From Limanda limanda (taxonomy: Eukaryota; Chordata; Actinopteri; Pleuronectiformes; Pleuronectidae), in the NCBI RefSeq assembly GCF_963576545.1, contig NC_083649.1:7349406-7413405 (forward strand): 64,000 nt of DNA, read 5' to 3'. Positions 33,646 to 46,711 of this stretch are shown here, in pieces; position 1 is the stretch's first letter; every line of letters begins with the position of its first letter. The translations under genes and the position numbers were made by a program. The notes beneath the pieces are model-generated. The model was not told where the DNA came from and made no database searches. It saw nothing but the letters and a program-made list of their open reading frames with translations.

Positions 33646-35945
33646 AACCTGGAGAAAGACAGGTTTCCTGGCTAAATCCTGCTTCTTGTTAGGTGCTTTC
33701 TTCACCTGCTGATTTATCTAATGCATGTTCCTGTTGCCAGATCTGACAAAAATAGCTGCCAGTTGAATGTAGAGCGCAGGTTTCAGATATGAACTCTTTT
33801 GATCCTAGGAACGTCCTATAATATCACTCTGAAGATTAGTGGTGGAGGGTAAATCTTTCAAATCCTTTTACTTTCATACTTGAAGTACCAACATATCACT
33901 ATAAATTACTCCATCACCAGTTAAATTCCTGCACTAAAAATTTAGGGCACAAGTGTTTGAACATTACAGGAATATGTACTTAAGGGATCAAATGTACAAG
34001 TTTTTAATTCAAGAAAAAGACCCATTTGGACTATGTTTGTAGATTCAGGTTCAGGATGGAGGTCTAGAGTTGCTCGTTTACATGCATCACACACCAGGAG
34101 AAGTCATACATGTTCTCACCTACTGGTAATACTCAGTTTGCAGTAGGTGAGGGCTGGGGGGGGGGCTTAGTAGAGTGTGCAGGAGGCAGGAGAGTAACAT
34201 CATCAACATGCCCCCTCACTCACTGCTCTGATTACATATCAGTTCAATCCCTTTGCACTACTGAGATAAGAGCGTTGCAAGTTCACAGATGTGTGGAAGC
34301 ACTTTGATAACAGATTTCTTCGTGTGTAAGAAGCATTTTATTCTTGTACTAGTGGAGGTGGAGCAAATTTACAATATTGTATTAGCCTACAACTAATGAT
34401 TATTGTCGCTTAATCTGTTACTCATTCAGCCAATTGTTTAGTTTGTTAGTTTGGTCTCCTGCTGTCTCCTCCATGCTCTTGAGACTGTGCTGAGAGACAC
34501 TGACAACCTTCTTGCGACTGCACGTGTGGATGTGTCATCCTGGAGGAGCTGGACTACCTGTGCAACCTGATCGGGCTGCAGCTACCGCCTCCTGCTACCA
34601 GTATTGACAAGGACACAAGCAGAAGAAGGAGCTAGTGTGATGAAGAGAGAGCAACTGTCTGTGGTCACCACATGTAGAACCTGTCCCTTTTGGAGGGTTG
34701 TCTTGCTTTTGCCTCCATTGCATCTGTTGTCACTTGCATTTGCACCAAAGCAGGTGAAATCAATTCACTATCACTTCTTCCTAAATAGAAAAATAAATAT
34801 TCCTGAAGTTTAACTGACTTGTTGTTAAACTGACACGATTAGTTGTTCCCTTAATCTTTTTGAAAAGCATATTTAAGGATGACCTGCATATTGTGTGAGT
34901 CACTTTTCACTATACCATTTTTCTCCTTTCCCGTAGTCTTCTCTGGCTTCTTTGCATTTCCTGGTTACCTCAGATTTTCCCAGGACATATACAAGGGAGG
35001 GACACATTCCTTTATCTTCAAAGTAACAATGAGAACTCTCTGCTGGGTCCTAATGTCTGCCCATTGACAGCCTCTGGTGATTGGAAACTTCACACAGAGA
35101 TAGAGGTGAAATAACCTTTGGCTCACAGTGACCCCAACATGTGATAGGAATTTTGTTTCAATTGTTGAATATTAGCATCAAAGTAACAGGTTGAAAAGGC
35201 TTTTCCAAGAAACAGAAGAGAAATCTGGCAAAGTGGGTCAACGTGTTAATACCACAGTTTATAAGATGGTCTGGCGGAGGAGCAGTGGTCGAGACAGTTC
35301 CTCTGTGTTTTTTGTCTCTGTTTTACTTTCTATTTGGTCTCATAGTCTAACCAGGAAACATCAGCTGTGATAATCTTGCTTTCAGCACATCAGGCATATT
35401 AAGTTTTTCTTGTTTTGTTCTATTTATATGAATGTGTGTGGTTTTGCAGAAATAGCACCTCTCATTTCGCTGTACTGCTTTCTCTAATACACTGACAATA
35501 ATGTTTTTTTATTACTTTCAATTCTATTCTATTGTATTCTATTCCACCTTCAGCATTTGTTTGGGATTTGGACAGGGGAACATGAACAGGATATTTGATT
35601 CTGTAGCAATAATGACACAGAGACTTCCCTTTGAAATAATACAAATATATTAATTTTTGCCCTAATCAAAATATAATGTTAGAAAATTCATATAACAAGT
35701 GAGGTTTGTCACATCTGATTGGTTTCAGCCAAAAAATCCCCAAAACACAACAATCAGCAATGATGTATTTTTTAACCGAATATAAATCCAGGAAGAAACA
35801 GTTGATAGCTAATAGTGCTACTGGTTGTCATTTTACTTCCTATATAACAAAGACGCACAAATGAGATACCTTAGGATGCACAGTACGTTTATGTCTACAG
35901 AGATTTAGACAACCAATTCTAAAGATTTCTAAACCTTTTTGAAAC
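33646..35945. repeat. Intergenic unit sequence between copies 6 and 7
   Basis: Highly similar to 39696-42012. It contains the distal segment (34193-35260) that in copies 1-4 has been brought close to the gene, and the 3' flank of copy 7 (35260-35945). The only open stretch of note is the short plus-strand reading frame with EELDYLCNLIGLQLPPP near 34540. No other gene is recognised. Confidence 0.65.
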
Positions 35946-38339
35946 TCATTCAGCTTTAGCTTTTGTCTTCCTTCTATTTCTGCAGCATAGTAACCAGAAA
36001 ACAGCCACAGTAAAGAGCAGCAGTGCAGCCGCAGCAGTCAGCAACACCAACAGAACATCTAAACTGTAGTACGAGTACCAGGGCATCTTATAAGCCTCCG
36101 TACGCAGGTGTGCTGCCCCTTTGTGACGGATCACGTACTCCACCCAAAAGACAGCGTGATCCATGGGTGCTATTGCCTGATCTCTGTGCAAGCTAGACAG
36201 TCTCTGCATGTTCTGTCTGTAGCTGTCCTGCAGGAGCACTTCCTGAAGACCTTGTTCGAAACTCTGTCCATTAAGCTCGCCCAGCTCAATGATCTTGGCA
36301 GCTCCTCTCTCCTTCAAACGTAAAAGGTTGTCAAACTGGTCAAAGAACAGGGGTATGCCGACCACGGGCACCCCGTGGTAAATGGCCTCCTGGACTCCGT
36401 TGGTTCCTCCATGAGCTACAAAGACTTTGGTCTGAGGGTGACCCAGGAGGTCCCTCTGCGGCATCCAATCCATGATGAGCGTGTTGTTTCCCAAAGTGGA
36501 GGGACGCTCCCCTTTGTGTCGCCATATCACCTGATCAGTAAACGAAAAGATTCATTATCTATTTGCTGCACCTCTGTTCATGAGCAGACAGACAATACGG
36601 TAACAATAATCTGGAAGCCCATCGGCCATCAGCTGATGAAGAATTTGCCTCTGGGACCAAAGGCCAATCTATTTAGGCTTCCTGTGTAGTGAAGGGATAT
36701 CAATCCCTCCATCCTCCTCAATCGACTCCATCTTCCATTATCTGTACACTGTTTAAAGGTATATCCTGGTGTGCTAAAAACTTTTAATTTAACTAATAGG
36801 GTCATTAGGAGTCATTGAGGTGACCTGAAGGACTAAACAACTCCTAACAACTTCGAGAAGTCACTAATACCTGGGAGTCCCAGCAGTCAGTTAGAACTGA
36901 AGAAGCCTGAAAGAAGGTGAAACTCAACCAAGTCCAGTTGACCTGTTCTTTAGCACTTGTATATTCCAAATATTTTCTTTCATACATCAGACTAGTCAAA
37001 ACTTTTTTCCAAGCAAATCACAAACAGTGAATCTTATTGTAGCAATGTTAGGTATAGATGACATGTTGGTTTATCTCTAATAACAGCTATCTGCATGTGA
37101 ATGTAGAAAGATTTTTAAAAAACAGTGAGCCGATGCATTTCAGTGTTTTTTTACTTAATCTGCTGTTGATTCATTGCTTTGTGGCACATTTCTAGCTTTT
37201 AACAATTAGATACAGGTAAGTTACCTTCTGAGGCATCTTGGCAAAGACGCTGGCGATCTCATCTGCAGCCTCTTTGGGTAAAGCGTTCACCAAGGTTCCC
37301 AGAGTCATGATGATCACACCATGCTCGCCGGCGCTCTGAACAAACTGCTCCAGGTCTGCTGGCAGAGGCTGGGCCGGTTTGCACTGGAACCCTCCGATGT
37401 AGATGACGTTCGGCATCGTGGGCCGAGGGAAGTCAAACACAAAGTCTGACCTGAACAGCCATATGTCTGCATCCTGAAGCATCGACATAATGTCACATTC
37501 ACCCTCGATATATTTACTGCAGGCATCATCGTAGATTGGCCACAACAAGAATTTGTTCTGGAACAATATGATGCTGTAGAAAAACAGGTTCTTGATCCTC
37601 TGCATGAAATTCATTTTGTCGGTTAAACCCGATCCTGGCACTGGAATATAAGAGAGTGGGGAGGGGGCTATGGCAAATTGTCCGTCTCCGCCGGGGATCC
37701 AACGAACATTTAACACCAGGGGCAGTTTGAGATACTTTGCTAACAGAACCCCTGGTGCTATGGCCGGGTCAGTGAGAACAAGATCATATTGGGTGTCCCT
37801 TAATCTTTTGACCATATTTTCATCATCTACTAATTGACTAATGGCACCACACCAGATAGAATGAGCCTGAGTTATCATGGAGATGAAATCCTTTGTGATT
37901 TTGATGGAAGTTAGAATTGACGCCCCTTCTCTCAGCGCCTGAAAAAAATCGTGAGAAAATAAGTATTAATAATATAACATTAATTGTAATATGTAATTGA
38001 CTAGATGACCCAGTGGGGCCCAGTACATCAACCATGATGGCATACCTTCATTTGTCCCTGCAGGTACTCATCAAAGAAGTTCTTCATACTCACATCCATT
38101 TGAATTGTAATGGATGTGTAAAGAGGAGACTCCTCTGGGATGTACCAGCTGTTGCTGCCTCGGATCACAGTGAGGCTGTGTCCTCTGGCATGAAGCTCCT
38201 CCAGCAGGAGCTTCATGTTGATCCAGTGGCTGCCGTCAATGGGGAACACCAGAATGTTCCCTCCGTGGGAAGGAGGGGGGAAGGAAATCAGACCAACGCT
38301 GAGGAGAACCAATATTCCACAGACACGAGACAGGGGCAT
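35946..38339 (-). CDS. ugt5: UGT5-type UDP-glucuronosyltransferase, copy 7
   Basis: Exons are 38339-38046, 37938-37225 and 36530-35946 (530 residues, canonical splice sites). All catalytic and signature residues are present (His38, Asp155, FVAHGGTNG to FFDQ), as are the membrane segment and the KAKAE tail. Exon 2 has FQNKFLLWPIYDDACS, differing from copies 3, 5 and 6 in the acceptor half, and VDDENM where others have LDDENM. Intron 2 (36531-37224) is nearly the same as intron 2 of copy 3. Exon 3 is of the GLQEVLL/MDHAVFW type shared with copy 8. Confidence 0.93.
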
Positions 38340-38600
38340 GGTTCCTAAAATACAGGAGTGAGAAACAATTGCATTTTAATATGTGAGTTAACACAAGTTT
38401 ATAAAATTAAAATTATATTACTATCAACAGCATGAACAGGTTCCTGAGATTCACTCACCCATGCTTGAGAGTGGCAGCCGTAGTTCTGCCTGCCTGCACC
38501 CTGATATTCACTCTGAAGGATTCCTTACATATTTGAGTTCAAACTCCACACCTGATTGGTCCATAACGGTAAATGAGTTACAATGCATGTGTCATACAAA
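38340..38600 (-). promoter_or_regulatory. Leader exon, intron 1 and CCAAT-box promoter of copy 7
   Basis: Same arrangement as copy 6: acceptor five bases before the ATG, leader exon ending at 38459 with donor GTGAGT (38458-38453), CCAAT box on the minus strand at 38559-38554. Confidence 0.55.
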
Positions 38601-38840
38601 GCTATGATGCTGCAGACAATGTTCTGCAGTTAACAACCAAAGTGTTAACTTCTTATTTAATAAGCCATCGTAGATTTTTCACTGACAACCTGATCATGTT
38701 GTCTGACTAGTGTGTGAAGTTGTGTGAAGTTTCATGAGTGGTTTTTCTCTGTCACATGTAAACACATGTGACCTCTTTCATAAGGTTATTGGTCCAGGTT
38801 GGGTAACTTGAGCCTTCTGGAATTTCACACATAAAATGGC

Positions 38841-39695
38841 AAAGGAATAGTTCACCCAAAAATGAAAATCCACTCATTCTCTACTCACCACTGTGCCGCT
38901 GGAGGTGGTGGGTGAAGTGTTTGAGTCCATAAAACACTTTTGGAGTGTCAGGAGTCAACAGTGTTGCAGCCTCATCCAATACAATTGAAGGCATTGGACC
39001 CCTTCTTCATACGTAATAAAACAACAGGAAAAAAAATAGAAACTGCCTCCATACTGCTCCTGTGGTGTCATCCAAATGTCCATAAACCAAGACATTCAAG
39101 TTTTGCCTCGAAACGTTGTCATTTGCACCATGTTTTTAGTCTTAATGTCCTCTGATGTCCTCCTCTGGAGGCATGTTCACGTTCAAATCCAAAGTGTGAA
39201 CGAGACTAGATGAGAACTCAAGATAAGTACCTGTAGCATCGCTAGTTCCAATAGCATCACTAGTTCAGGTAGCATCGCTATTTCCAGTAGCATAAGCATA
39301 GCTGAAGTTGCGGCAGCAAAGTTGTCACTGATTTCGTTGCGTGGCCTTGTTGGTGAGAGCATGAAGGTGTGAGCTTGCGTGATGTGTGTGTGTTCGAACA
39401 AGGCTCAGGGCAGGAGGATAGCAGCGGACATTCAGGCTAAAACATGGAGTAAATTATGCCTTTTTGAGTTGAATTTGAACACCACAGGAGCATTTTGGAG
39501 TCAGTCAATGTTTTTTTCTGTTGTTTTTTAAGTCAGAAGAATTGATCCCCAGGTACTTCTGTTGGCAGCAACACTTTGAACCCCCCTGAAACTCCAAAAG
39601 TGTTATGTGGAGTCTAACACTTCACCCAGCCCACCATCGGCATAGTGGTGAGTAGAGAATGAGGGAATTTTCATTTTTGGGTGAACTATCCTTTT
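38841..39695. mobile_element. Non-autonomous DNA transposon with GGATAGTTCACC inverted repeats (unit 7)
   Basis: Same element and position as in unit 6. It was duplicated with the array rather than inserted independently. It carries the minisatellite at about 39230-39305. Confidence 0.75.
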
Positions 39696-42012
39696 AACCC
39701 TGGAGAAAGACAGGTTTCCTGGATAAATCCTGCTTCTTGTTTTGTGCTTTCTTCACCTGCTGATTTATCTAATGCATTTTCCTGTTGCCAGATCTGACAA
39801 ATATAGCTGCCAGTTGAATGTAGAGCGCAGGTTTCAGATATGAACTCTTTTGATCCTAGGAACGTCCTATAATATCACTCTGAGGATTAGTGGTGGAGGG
39901 TAAATCTTTCAAATACTTTTACTTTCATACTTGAAGTACCAACATATCACTATAAATTACTCCATCACCAGTTAAATTCCTGCACTAAAAATTTAGGGCA
40001 CAAGTGTTTGAACATTACAGGAATATGTACTTAAGGGATCAAATGTACAAGTTTTTAATTCAAGAAAAAGACCCATTTGGACTATGTTTGTAGATTCAGG
40101 TTCAGGATGGAGGTCTAGAGTTGCTCGTTTACATGCATCACACACCAGGAGAAGTCATACATGTTCTCACCTATTGGTAATACTCAGTTTGCAGTAGGTG
40201 AGGGCTGGGGGGGGGCTTAGTAGAGCGTGCAGGAGGCAGGAGAGTAACATCATCAACATGCCCCCTCACTCACTGCTCTGATTACATATCAGTTCAATCC
40301 CTTTGCACTACTGAGATAAGAGCGTTGCAAGTTCACAGATCGTGTGTGGAAGCACTTTGATAACAGATTTCTTCATGTGTAAGAAGCATTTTATTCTTGT
40401 ACTAGTGGAGGTGGAGCAAATTTACAATATTGTATTAGCCTGCAACTAATGATTATTGTCGCTTAATCTGTTACTCATTCAGCCAATTGTTTAGTTTGTT
40501 AGTTTGGTCTCCTGCTGTCTCCTCCATGCTCTTGAGACTGTGCTGAGAGACACTGAAAACCTTCTTGCGACTGCCCGTGTGGATGTGTCATCCTGGAGGA
40601 GCTGGACTACCTGTGCAACCTGAGCGGGCTGCAGCTACCGCCTCCTGCTACCAGTAGTGACAAGGACACAAGCAGAAGAAGGAGCTAGAGAAGAATCAGT
40701 CAGGAAGGATAAGGAGAGAGCAACTGTCTGTGGTCACCACATGTAGAACCTGTCCCTTTTCGAGAGTTGTCTTGCTTTTGCCTCCATTGCATCTGTTGTC
40801 ACTTGCATTTGCACTAAAGCAGGTGAAATCAATTCACTATCACTTCTTCCTAAATAGACAAATAAATATTCCTGAAGTTTAACTGACTTGTTGTTAAACT
40901 GACACGATTAGTTGTTCCCTTAATCTTTTTGAAAAGCGAATTTAAGGATGATCTGCATATTGTGTGTCACTTTTCACTATACCTTTTTTCTCCTTTCCCG
41001 TAGTCTTCTCTGGCTTCTTTGCATTTCCTGGTTACCTCAGATTTTCCCAGGACATATACAAGGGAGGGACACATTCCTTTATCTTCAAAGTAACAATGAG
41101 AACTCTCTGCTGGGTCCTAATGTCTGCCCATTGACAGCCTCTGGTGATTGGAAACTTCACATAGAGATAGAGGTGTAATAACCTTTGGCCCACAGTGACC
41201 CCAACATGTGATAGGAATTTTGTTTCAATTGTTGAATATTAGCATCAAAGTAACAGGTTGAAAAGGCTTTTCCAAGAAACAGAAGAGAAATCTGGCAAAG
41301 TGGGTCAACGTGTTAATACCACAGTTTATAAGATGATCTGGCGGAGGAGCAGTGGTCGAGACAGTTTCTGTGTGTTGTTGTCTCTGTTTTACTTTCTATT
41401 TGGTCTCATAGTCTATTCAGGAAACATCAGCTGTGATAATCTTGCTTTCAGCACATCAGGCATATTAAGTATTTCTTGTTTTGTTCTATTTATATGAATG
41501 TGTGTGGTTTTGCAGAAATAGCACCTCTCATTTCGCTGTACTGCTTTCTCTAATACACTGACAATAATGTTTTTTTATTACTTTCAATTCTATTCTATTG
41601 TATTCTATTCCACCTTCAGCATTTGTTTGGGATTTGCACAGGGGAACATGAACAGGATATTTGATTCTGTAGCAATAATGACACAGAGACTTTCCTTTGA
41701 AATAATACAAATGTATTGATCTTTGCCCTGATCAAAATATAATGTTAGAAAATTCATATAACAAGTGAGGTTTGTCACATCTGGTTGGTTTCAGCCAAAA
41801 AATCCCCAAAACACAACAATCAGCAATGATGTATTTTTTAACCGAATATAAATCCAGGAAGAAACAGTTGATAGCTAATGGTGCTACTGGTTGTCATTTT
41901 ACATCCTATATAACAAAGACGCACAAATGAGATACCTTAGGATGCACAGTACGTTTATGTCTACAGAGATTTAGTGAACCCATTCTATAAGATTTCTAAA
42001 CCTTTTTGAAAC
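39696..42012. repeat. Intergenic unit sequence between copies 7 and 8
   Basis: Counterpart of 33646-35945 with scattered differences; it includes the 3' flank of copy 8. No gene is recognised apart from the small plus-strand open stretch near 40600. Confidence 0.65.
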
Positions 42013-44415
42013 TCATTCAGCTTTAGCTTTTGTCTTCCTTCTATTTCTGCAGCATAGTAACCAGAAAACAGCCACAGTAATGAACAGCAATGCAGTTGCA
42101 GCAGTCAGCAACACCAACAGAACATCTAAACTGTAGTACGAGTACCAGGGCATCTTATAAGCCTCCGTACGCAGGTGTGCTGCCCCTTTGTGACGGATCA
42201 CATACTCCACCCAAAAGACAGCGTGATCCATGGGTGCTATTGCCTGATCTCTGTGCAAGCTAGACAGCCTCTGCATGTTCTGTCTGTAGCTGTCCTGCAG
42301 GAGCACTTCCTGAAGACCTTGTTCGAAACTCTGTCCATTAAGCTCGCCCAGCTCAATGATCTTGGCAGCTCCTCTCTCCTTCAAACGTAAAAGGTTGTCA
42401 AACTGGTCAAAGAACAGGGGTATGCCGACCACGGGCACACCGTGGTAAATGGCCTCCTGGACTCCGTTGGTTCCTCCATGAGCTACAAAGACTTTGGTCT
42501 GAGGGTGACCCAGGAGGTCCCTCTGCGGCATCCAGTCCACGATGAGCGTGTTGTTGCCCAAAGTGGAGGGACGCTCCCCTTTGTGTCGCCATATCACCTG
42601 ATCAGTAAACAAAAAGAATCAACATTAATTTGCTGCACCTCTGTTCATGAGCAGACAGACAATACGGCAACAATAATCTGGAAGCCCATCGGCCATCATC
42701 TGATGATGAATTAGCCTCTGGGACCAAAGGCCAATCTATTAAGGCTTCCTGTGTAGTGAAGGGATATCAATCCCTCCATCCTCCTAAATTGACTCCATCT
42801 TCCATGATCTGTACACTGTTTAAAGGTATATCCAGGTGTGCTAAAAACTTTTAATTTAACTAGTTGGGTCATAAGGAGTCATTGAGGTGACCTGAAGGAC
42901 TAAACAACTCCTAACAACTCCCAGAAGTCACTAATACCGGGGAGTCCCAGCAGTCAGTTAGAACTCAAGAAGCCTGAAAGAAGGTGAAACTCAACCAAGT
43001 CCAGTTGACCTGTTCTTTAGCACTTGGATATTCCAAATATTTTCTTTCACACATCAGACTAGTCAAAACTTTTTTACAAGCAAATCACAAACAGTGAATC
43101 TTATTGTAGCAATGTTAGGTATAGATGACATGTTGGTTTATCTCTAATAACAGCTATCTGCATGTGAATGTAGAAAGATTTTTAAAAAACAGTGAGCCGA
43201 TGCATTTCAGTGTTTTTTTTTACTTAATCTGCTGTTGATTCATTGCTTTATGGCACATTTCCAGCTTTTAACATTTAGTAACCGGTACGTTACCTTCTGA
43301 GGCATCTTGGCAAAGGTGCTGGCGATCTCATCTGCAGCCTCTTTGGGTAAAGCGTTCACCAAGGTTCCCAGAGTCATGATGATCACACCATGCTCGCCAG
43401 CGCTCTGAACAAACTGCTCCAGGTCCGCTGGCAGAGGCTGGGCCGGTTTGCACTGGAACCCTCCGATGTAGATGACGTTCGGCATCGTGGGCCGAGGGAA
43501 GTCGAACACAAAGTCTGACCTGAACAGCCAAATGTCTGCATCCTGAAGCATCGACATAATGTCACATTCACCCTCGATATATTTACTGCAGGCATCATCG
43601 TAGATTGGCCCCAACAAGAATTTGTTCTGGAACAATATGATGCCGTAGAAAAACAGGTTCTTGATCCTCTGCATGAAATTCATTTTGTCGGTTAAACCCG
43701 ATCCTGGCACTGGAATATAAGAGAGTGGGGAGGGGGCTATGGCAAACTGTCCGTCTCCGCCAGGGATCCAACGAACATTTAACACCAGGGGCAGTTTGAG
43801 ATACTTTGCTAACAGAACTCCTGGTGCTATGGCCGGGTCAGTGAGAACAAGATCATATTGGGTATTCCTCAATCTTTTGACCATATTTTCATCATCTAAT
43901 AATTGACTGATGGCACCATACCAGATAGAATGAGCCTGAGTTATCATGGAGATGAAATCCTTTGTGATTTTGATGGAAGTTAGAATTGACGCCCCATTTC
44001 TCAGCGCCTGAAAAAAATCGTGAGAAAATAAGTATTAATAATATAACTAATATAATTAATTGTAATATGTAATTGACTAGATGACCCAGTGGGGCCCAGT
44101 ACATCAACCATGATGGCATACCTTCATTTGTCCCTGCAGGTACTCATCAAAGAAGTTCTCCATACTCACATCCATTTGAATTGTAATGGATGTGTAAAGA
44201 GGAGACTCCTCTGGGATGTACCAGCTGTTGCTGCCTCGGATCACAGTGAGGCTGTGTCCTCTGGCATGAAGCTCCTCCAGCAGCAGCTTCATGTTGATCC
44301 AGTGGCTGCCGTCAATGGGGAACACCAGAATGTTCCCTCCGTGGGAAGGAGGGGGGAAGGAAATCAGACCAACGCTGAGGAGAACCAATATTCCACAGAC
44401 ACGAGACAGGGGCAT
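42013..44415 (-). CDS. ugt5: UGT5-type UDP-glucuronosyltransferase, copy 8
   Basis: Exons are 44415-44122, 44007-43294 and 42597-42013 (530 residues, canonical splice sites). Catalytic His38 and Asp155, the UGT signature, the membrane segment and the KAKAE tail are present. It is very close to copy 7 in exons 1 and 2 (DVSMENFFDEYLQGQMK; FLLGPIYDDACS). The membrane segment reads TAATALLFITVAVFWLL, shared with copy 9, where copies 3 and 5-7 have TAAAALLLFTVAVFWLL, so the 3' end of exon 3 is of the copy 9 type. Confidence 0.93.
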
Positions 44416-44700
44416 GGTTCCTAAAATACAGGTGTGAGAAACAATTGCATTTTAATATGTGAGTTAACACAAGTTTATAAAGTTAAAATTATATTACTAT
44501 CAACAGCATGAACAGGTTCCTGAGATTCACTCACCCATGCTTGAGAGTGGCAGCCGTAGTTCTGCCTGCCTGCACCATGACATTCACTCTAAAGGATTCC
44601 TTACATATTTGAGTTCAAACTCCACACCTGATTGGTGCATAACGGTAAATGAGTTACAATGCATGTGTCATACAAAGCTATGATGCTGCAGACAATGTTC
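44416..44700 (-). promoter_or_regulatory. Leader exon, intron 1 and CCAAT-box promoter of copy 8
   Basis: Leader exon ends at 44535 with donor GTGAGT (44534-44529); coding-exon acceptor lies five bases before the ATG; CCAAT box on the minus strand at 44635-44630. Confidence 0.55.
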
Positions 44701-44915
44701 TGCAGTTAACAACCAAAGTATTAACTTCTTATTTAATATGCCATTGTAGATTTTTCACTGACAACCTGATCATGTTGTCTGACTAGTGTGTTAAGCTGTG
44801 TAAAGTTTCACAAGTGGTTTTCTCTGTCACATGTAAACACATGTGACCTCTTTCATAAGGTTGTTGGTCCAGGTTGGGTAACTTGAACCTTCTGGAATTT
44901 CACACATAACATGGC

Positions 44916-45759
44916 AAAGGGATAGTTCACCCAAAAATGAAAATCCACTCATTCTCTACTCACTACTGTGCTGCTGGAGCTGGTGGATGAAGTGTTTGAG
45001 TCCATAAAACACTTTTGGAGTTTCAGGAGTCAACAGTGTTGCAGCCACAGCCAATACAATTGAAGGCATTGGACCCCTTCTTCATACTAATAAAACAACG
45101 TGAAAAAAAATAGAAACTGCCTCCATACTGCTCCTGTGGTGTCATCCAAATGTCCATAAACCAAGACATTCAAGTTTCGCCTCGAAACCATGTTTTTAGT
45201 CTTAATGTCCTCTGATATCCTCCTCTGGAGGCACGTTCACGTTCAAGTCCAAAGTGTGAACGAGACTAGATGAGCGAGAACTCAAGATAAGTACCTGTAG
45301 CATCGCTAGTTCCAATAGCATCACTAGTTCAGGTAGCATCCCTAGTTCCAGTAGCATAAGGATAGCTGAAGTGACGGCGACAAGTTGTCACTGATTTAGT
45401 CGCATGGCCTTGTTGGTGAGAGCATGAAGGTGTGAGCTTGCGCGATGTGTGTGCTCTTGAACGTGGCTCAGGGCAGGAGGATAGCAGAAGACATTCAGGC
45501 TAAAACATGGAGTAAATGATGCCTTTTTGAGTTGAATTTGAACACCACAGGAGCAGTTTGGAGTCAGTCAATGTTTTTTTCTGTTGTTTTTTAAGTCAGA
45601 AGAATTGATCCCCAGGTACTTCCGTTGGCAGCAACACTTTGAACCCCCCTGAAACTCCAAAAGTGTTATGTGGAGTCTAACATTTCACCCAGCCCTCCAT
45701 CGGCATTGGTGGTGGGCAGATAATGAGGGAATTTTCATTTTTGGGTGAACTATCTTTTT
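44916..45759. mobile_element. Non-autonomous DNA transposon with GGATAGTTCACC inverted repeats (unit 8)
   Basis: Same element as in units 6 and 7. A short segment around 45188 (the gttgtcatttgcacc stretch of the other copies) is deleted. Minisatellite at about 45297-45365. Confidence 0.72.
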
Positions 45760-46711
45760 AACCCTGGAGAAAGACAGGTTTCCTGGATAAATCCTGCTTC
45801 TTGTTTTGTGCTTTCTTCACCTGCTGATATCTCTCATGCATGGTCCTGTTGCCAGATCTGACAAATATAGCTGCCAGTTGAATGTAGAGCGCAGGTTTCA
45901 GATGAACTCTGTTGAACCTGGGAACGTCCTCTAATATCACTCTGAGGATTAGTGGTGGATGGTAAAGTTTTCAAATCCTTTACTTTAATACTTGAAGTAC
46001 CAACATTTCACTATAAGTTACTCCATCACCAGTTAAATTCCTGCACTAAAAATTAAGAGCACAAGTGTTTGAGTATTACAGGAAGATGTACTTAATGGAT
46101 GAAATGTAAAAGTTTTTAATTCAAGAATCTGCTGTGATAATCTCACTTTCAGCACATCAGGCATATTAAGTATTTCTTGTTTTGTTCTTTTTTGTATGAA
46201 TGTGCGTTGTTTTTCCTGAATACCACCTCTCATTTCGTTGTACTGCTTTCTCTTCTTCACTGATAAAAATAGTTTTCTATTCTTTTTTAATTATATTGTA
46301 TTCAATTCCACCTTCAGCATTTGTTTGGGATTTGCACTGGGGAACATGAACAGGATATTTGATTCTGTAGCAATAATGACACGGACACTTTCCTTTGGAA
46401 GAATACAAATATATTGATCTTTGCCCTGATCAAAATATAATGTTAGACAATTCATATAACAAGTTAGGTTTGTCACATCTGAATTGGTTTTAGCCCAAAA
46501 ATCCCAAATACACAACAATTAGCAATGATGTATTTTTTAACCAAGTATAAATCCATGAAGAAACAGTTGATAGCTAATGGTGCTACTGGTTGTCATTTTG
46601 CTTCCTATATTACAAAGACACACAAATGAGATACCTTAGGATGCACAGTATGTTTATGTCTACAGAGCTTTAGAGAACCCAGTCTATTAGATTTATAAAC
46701 CTTTTTGAAAC
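45760..46711. repeat. Shortened intergenic unit between copies 8 and 9
   Basis: Array sequence in which the distal segment present at 34140-35260 is missing; the flank passes from the aattcaagaa stretch (46126) straight into the 3' flank of copy 9. This explains why the copy 8-9 spacing is 4.4 kb rather than 6.08 kb. No gene is recognised. Confidence 0.6.
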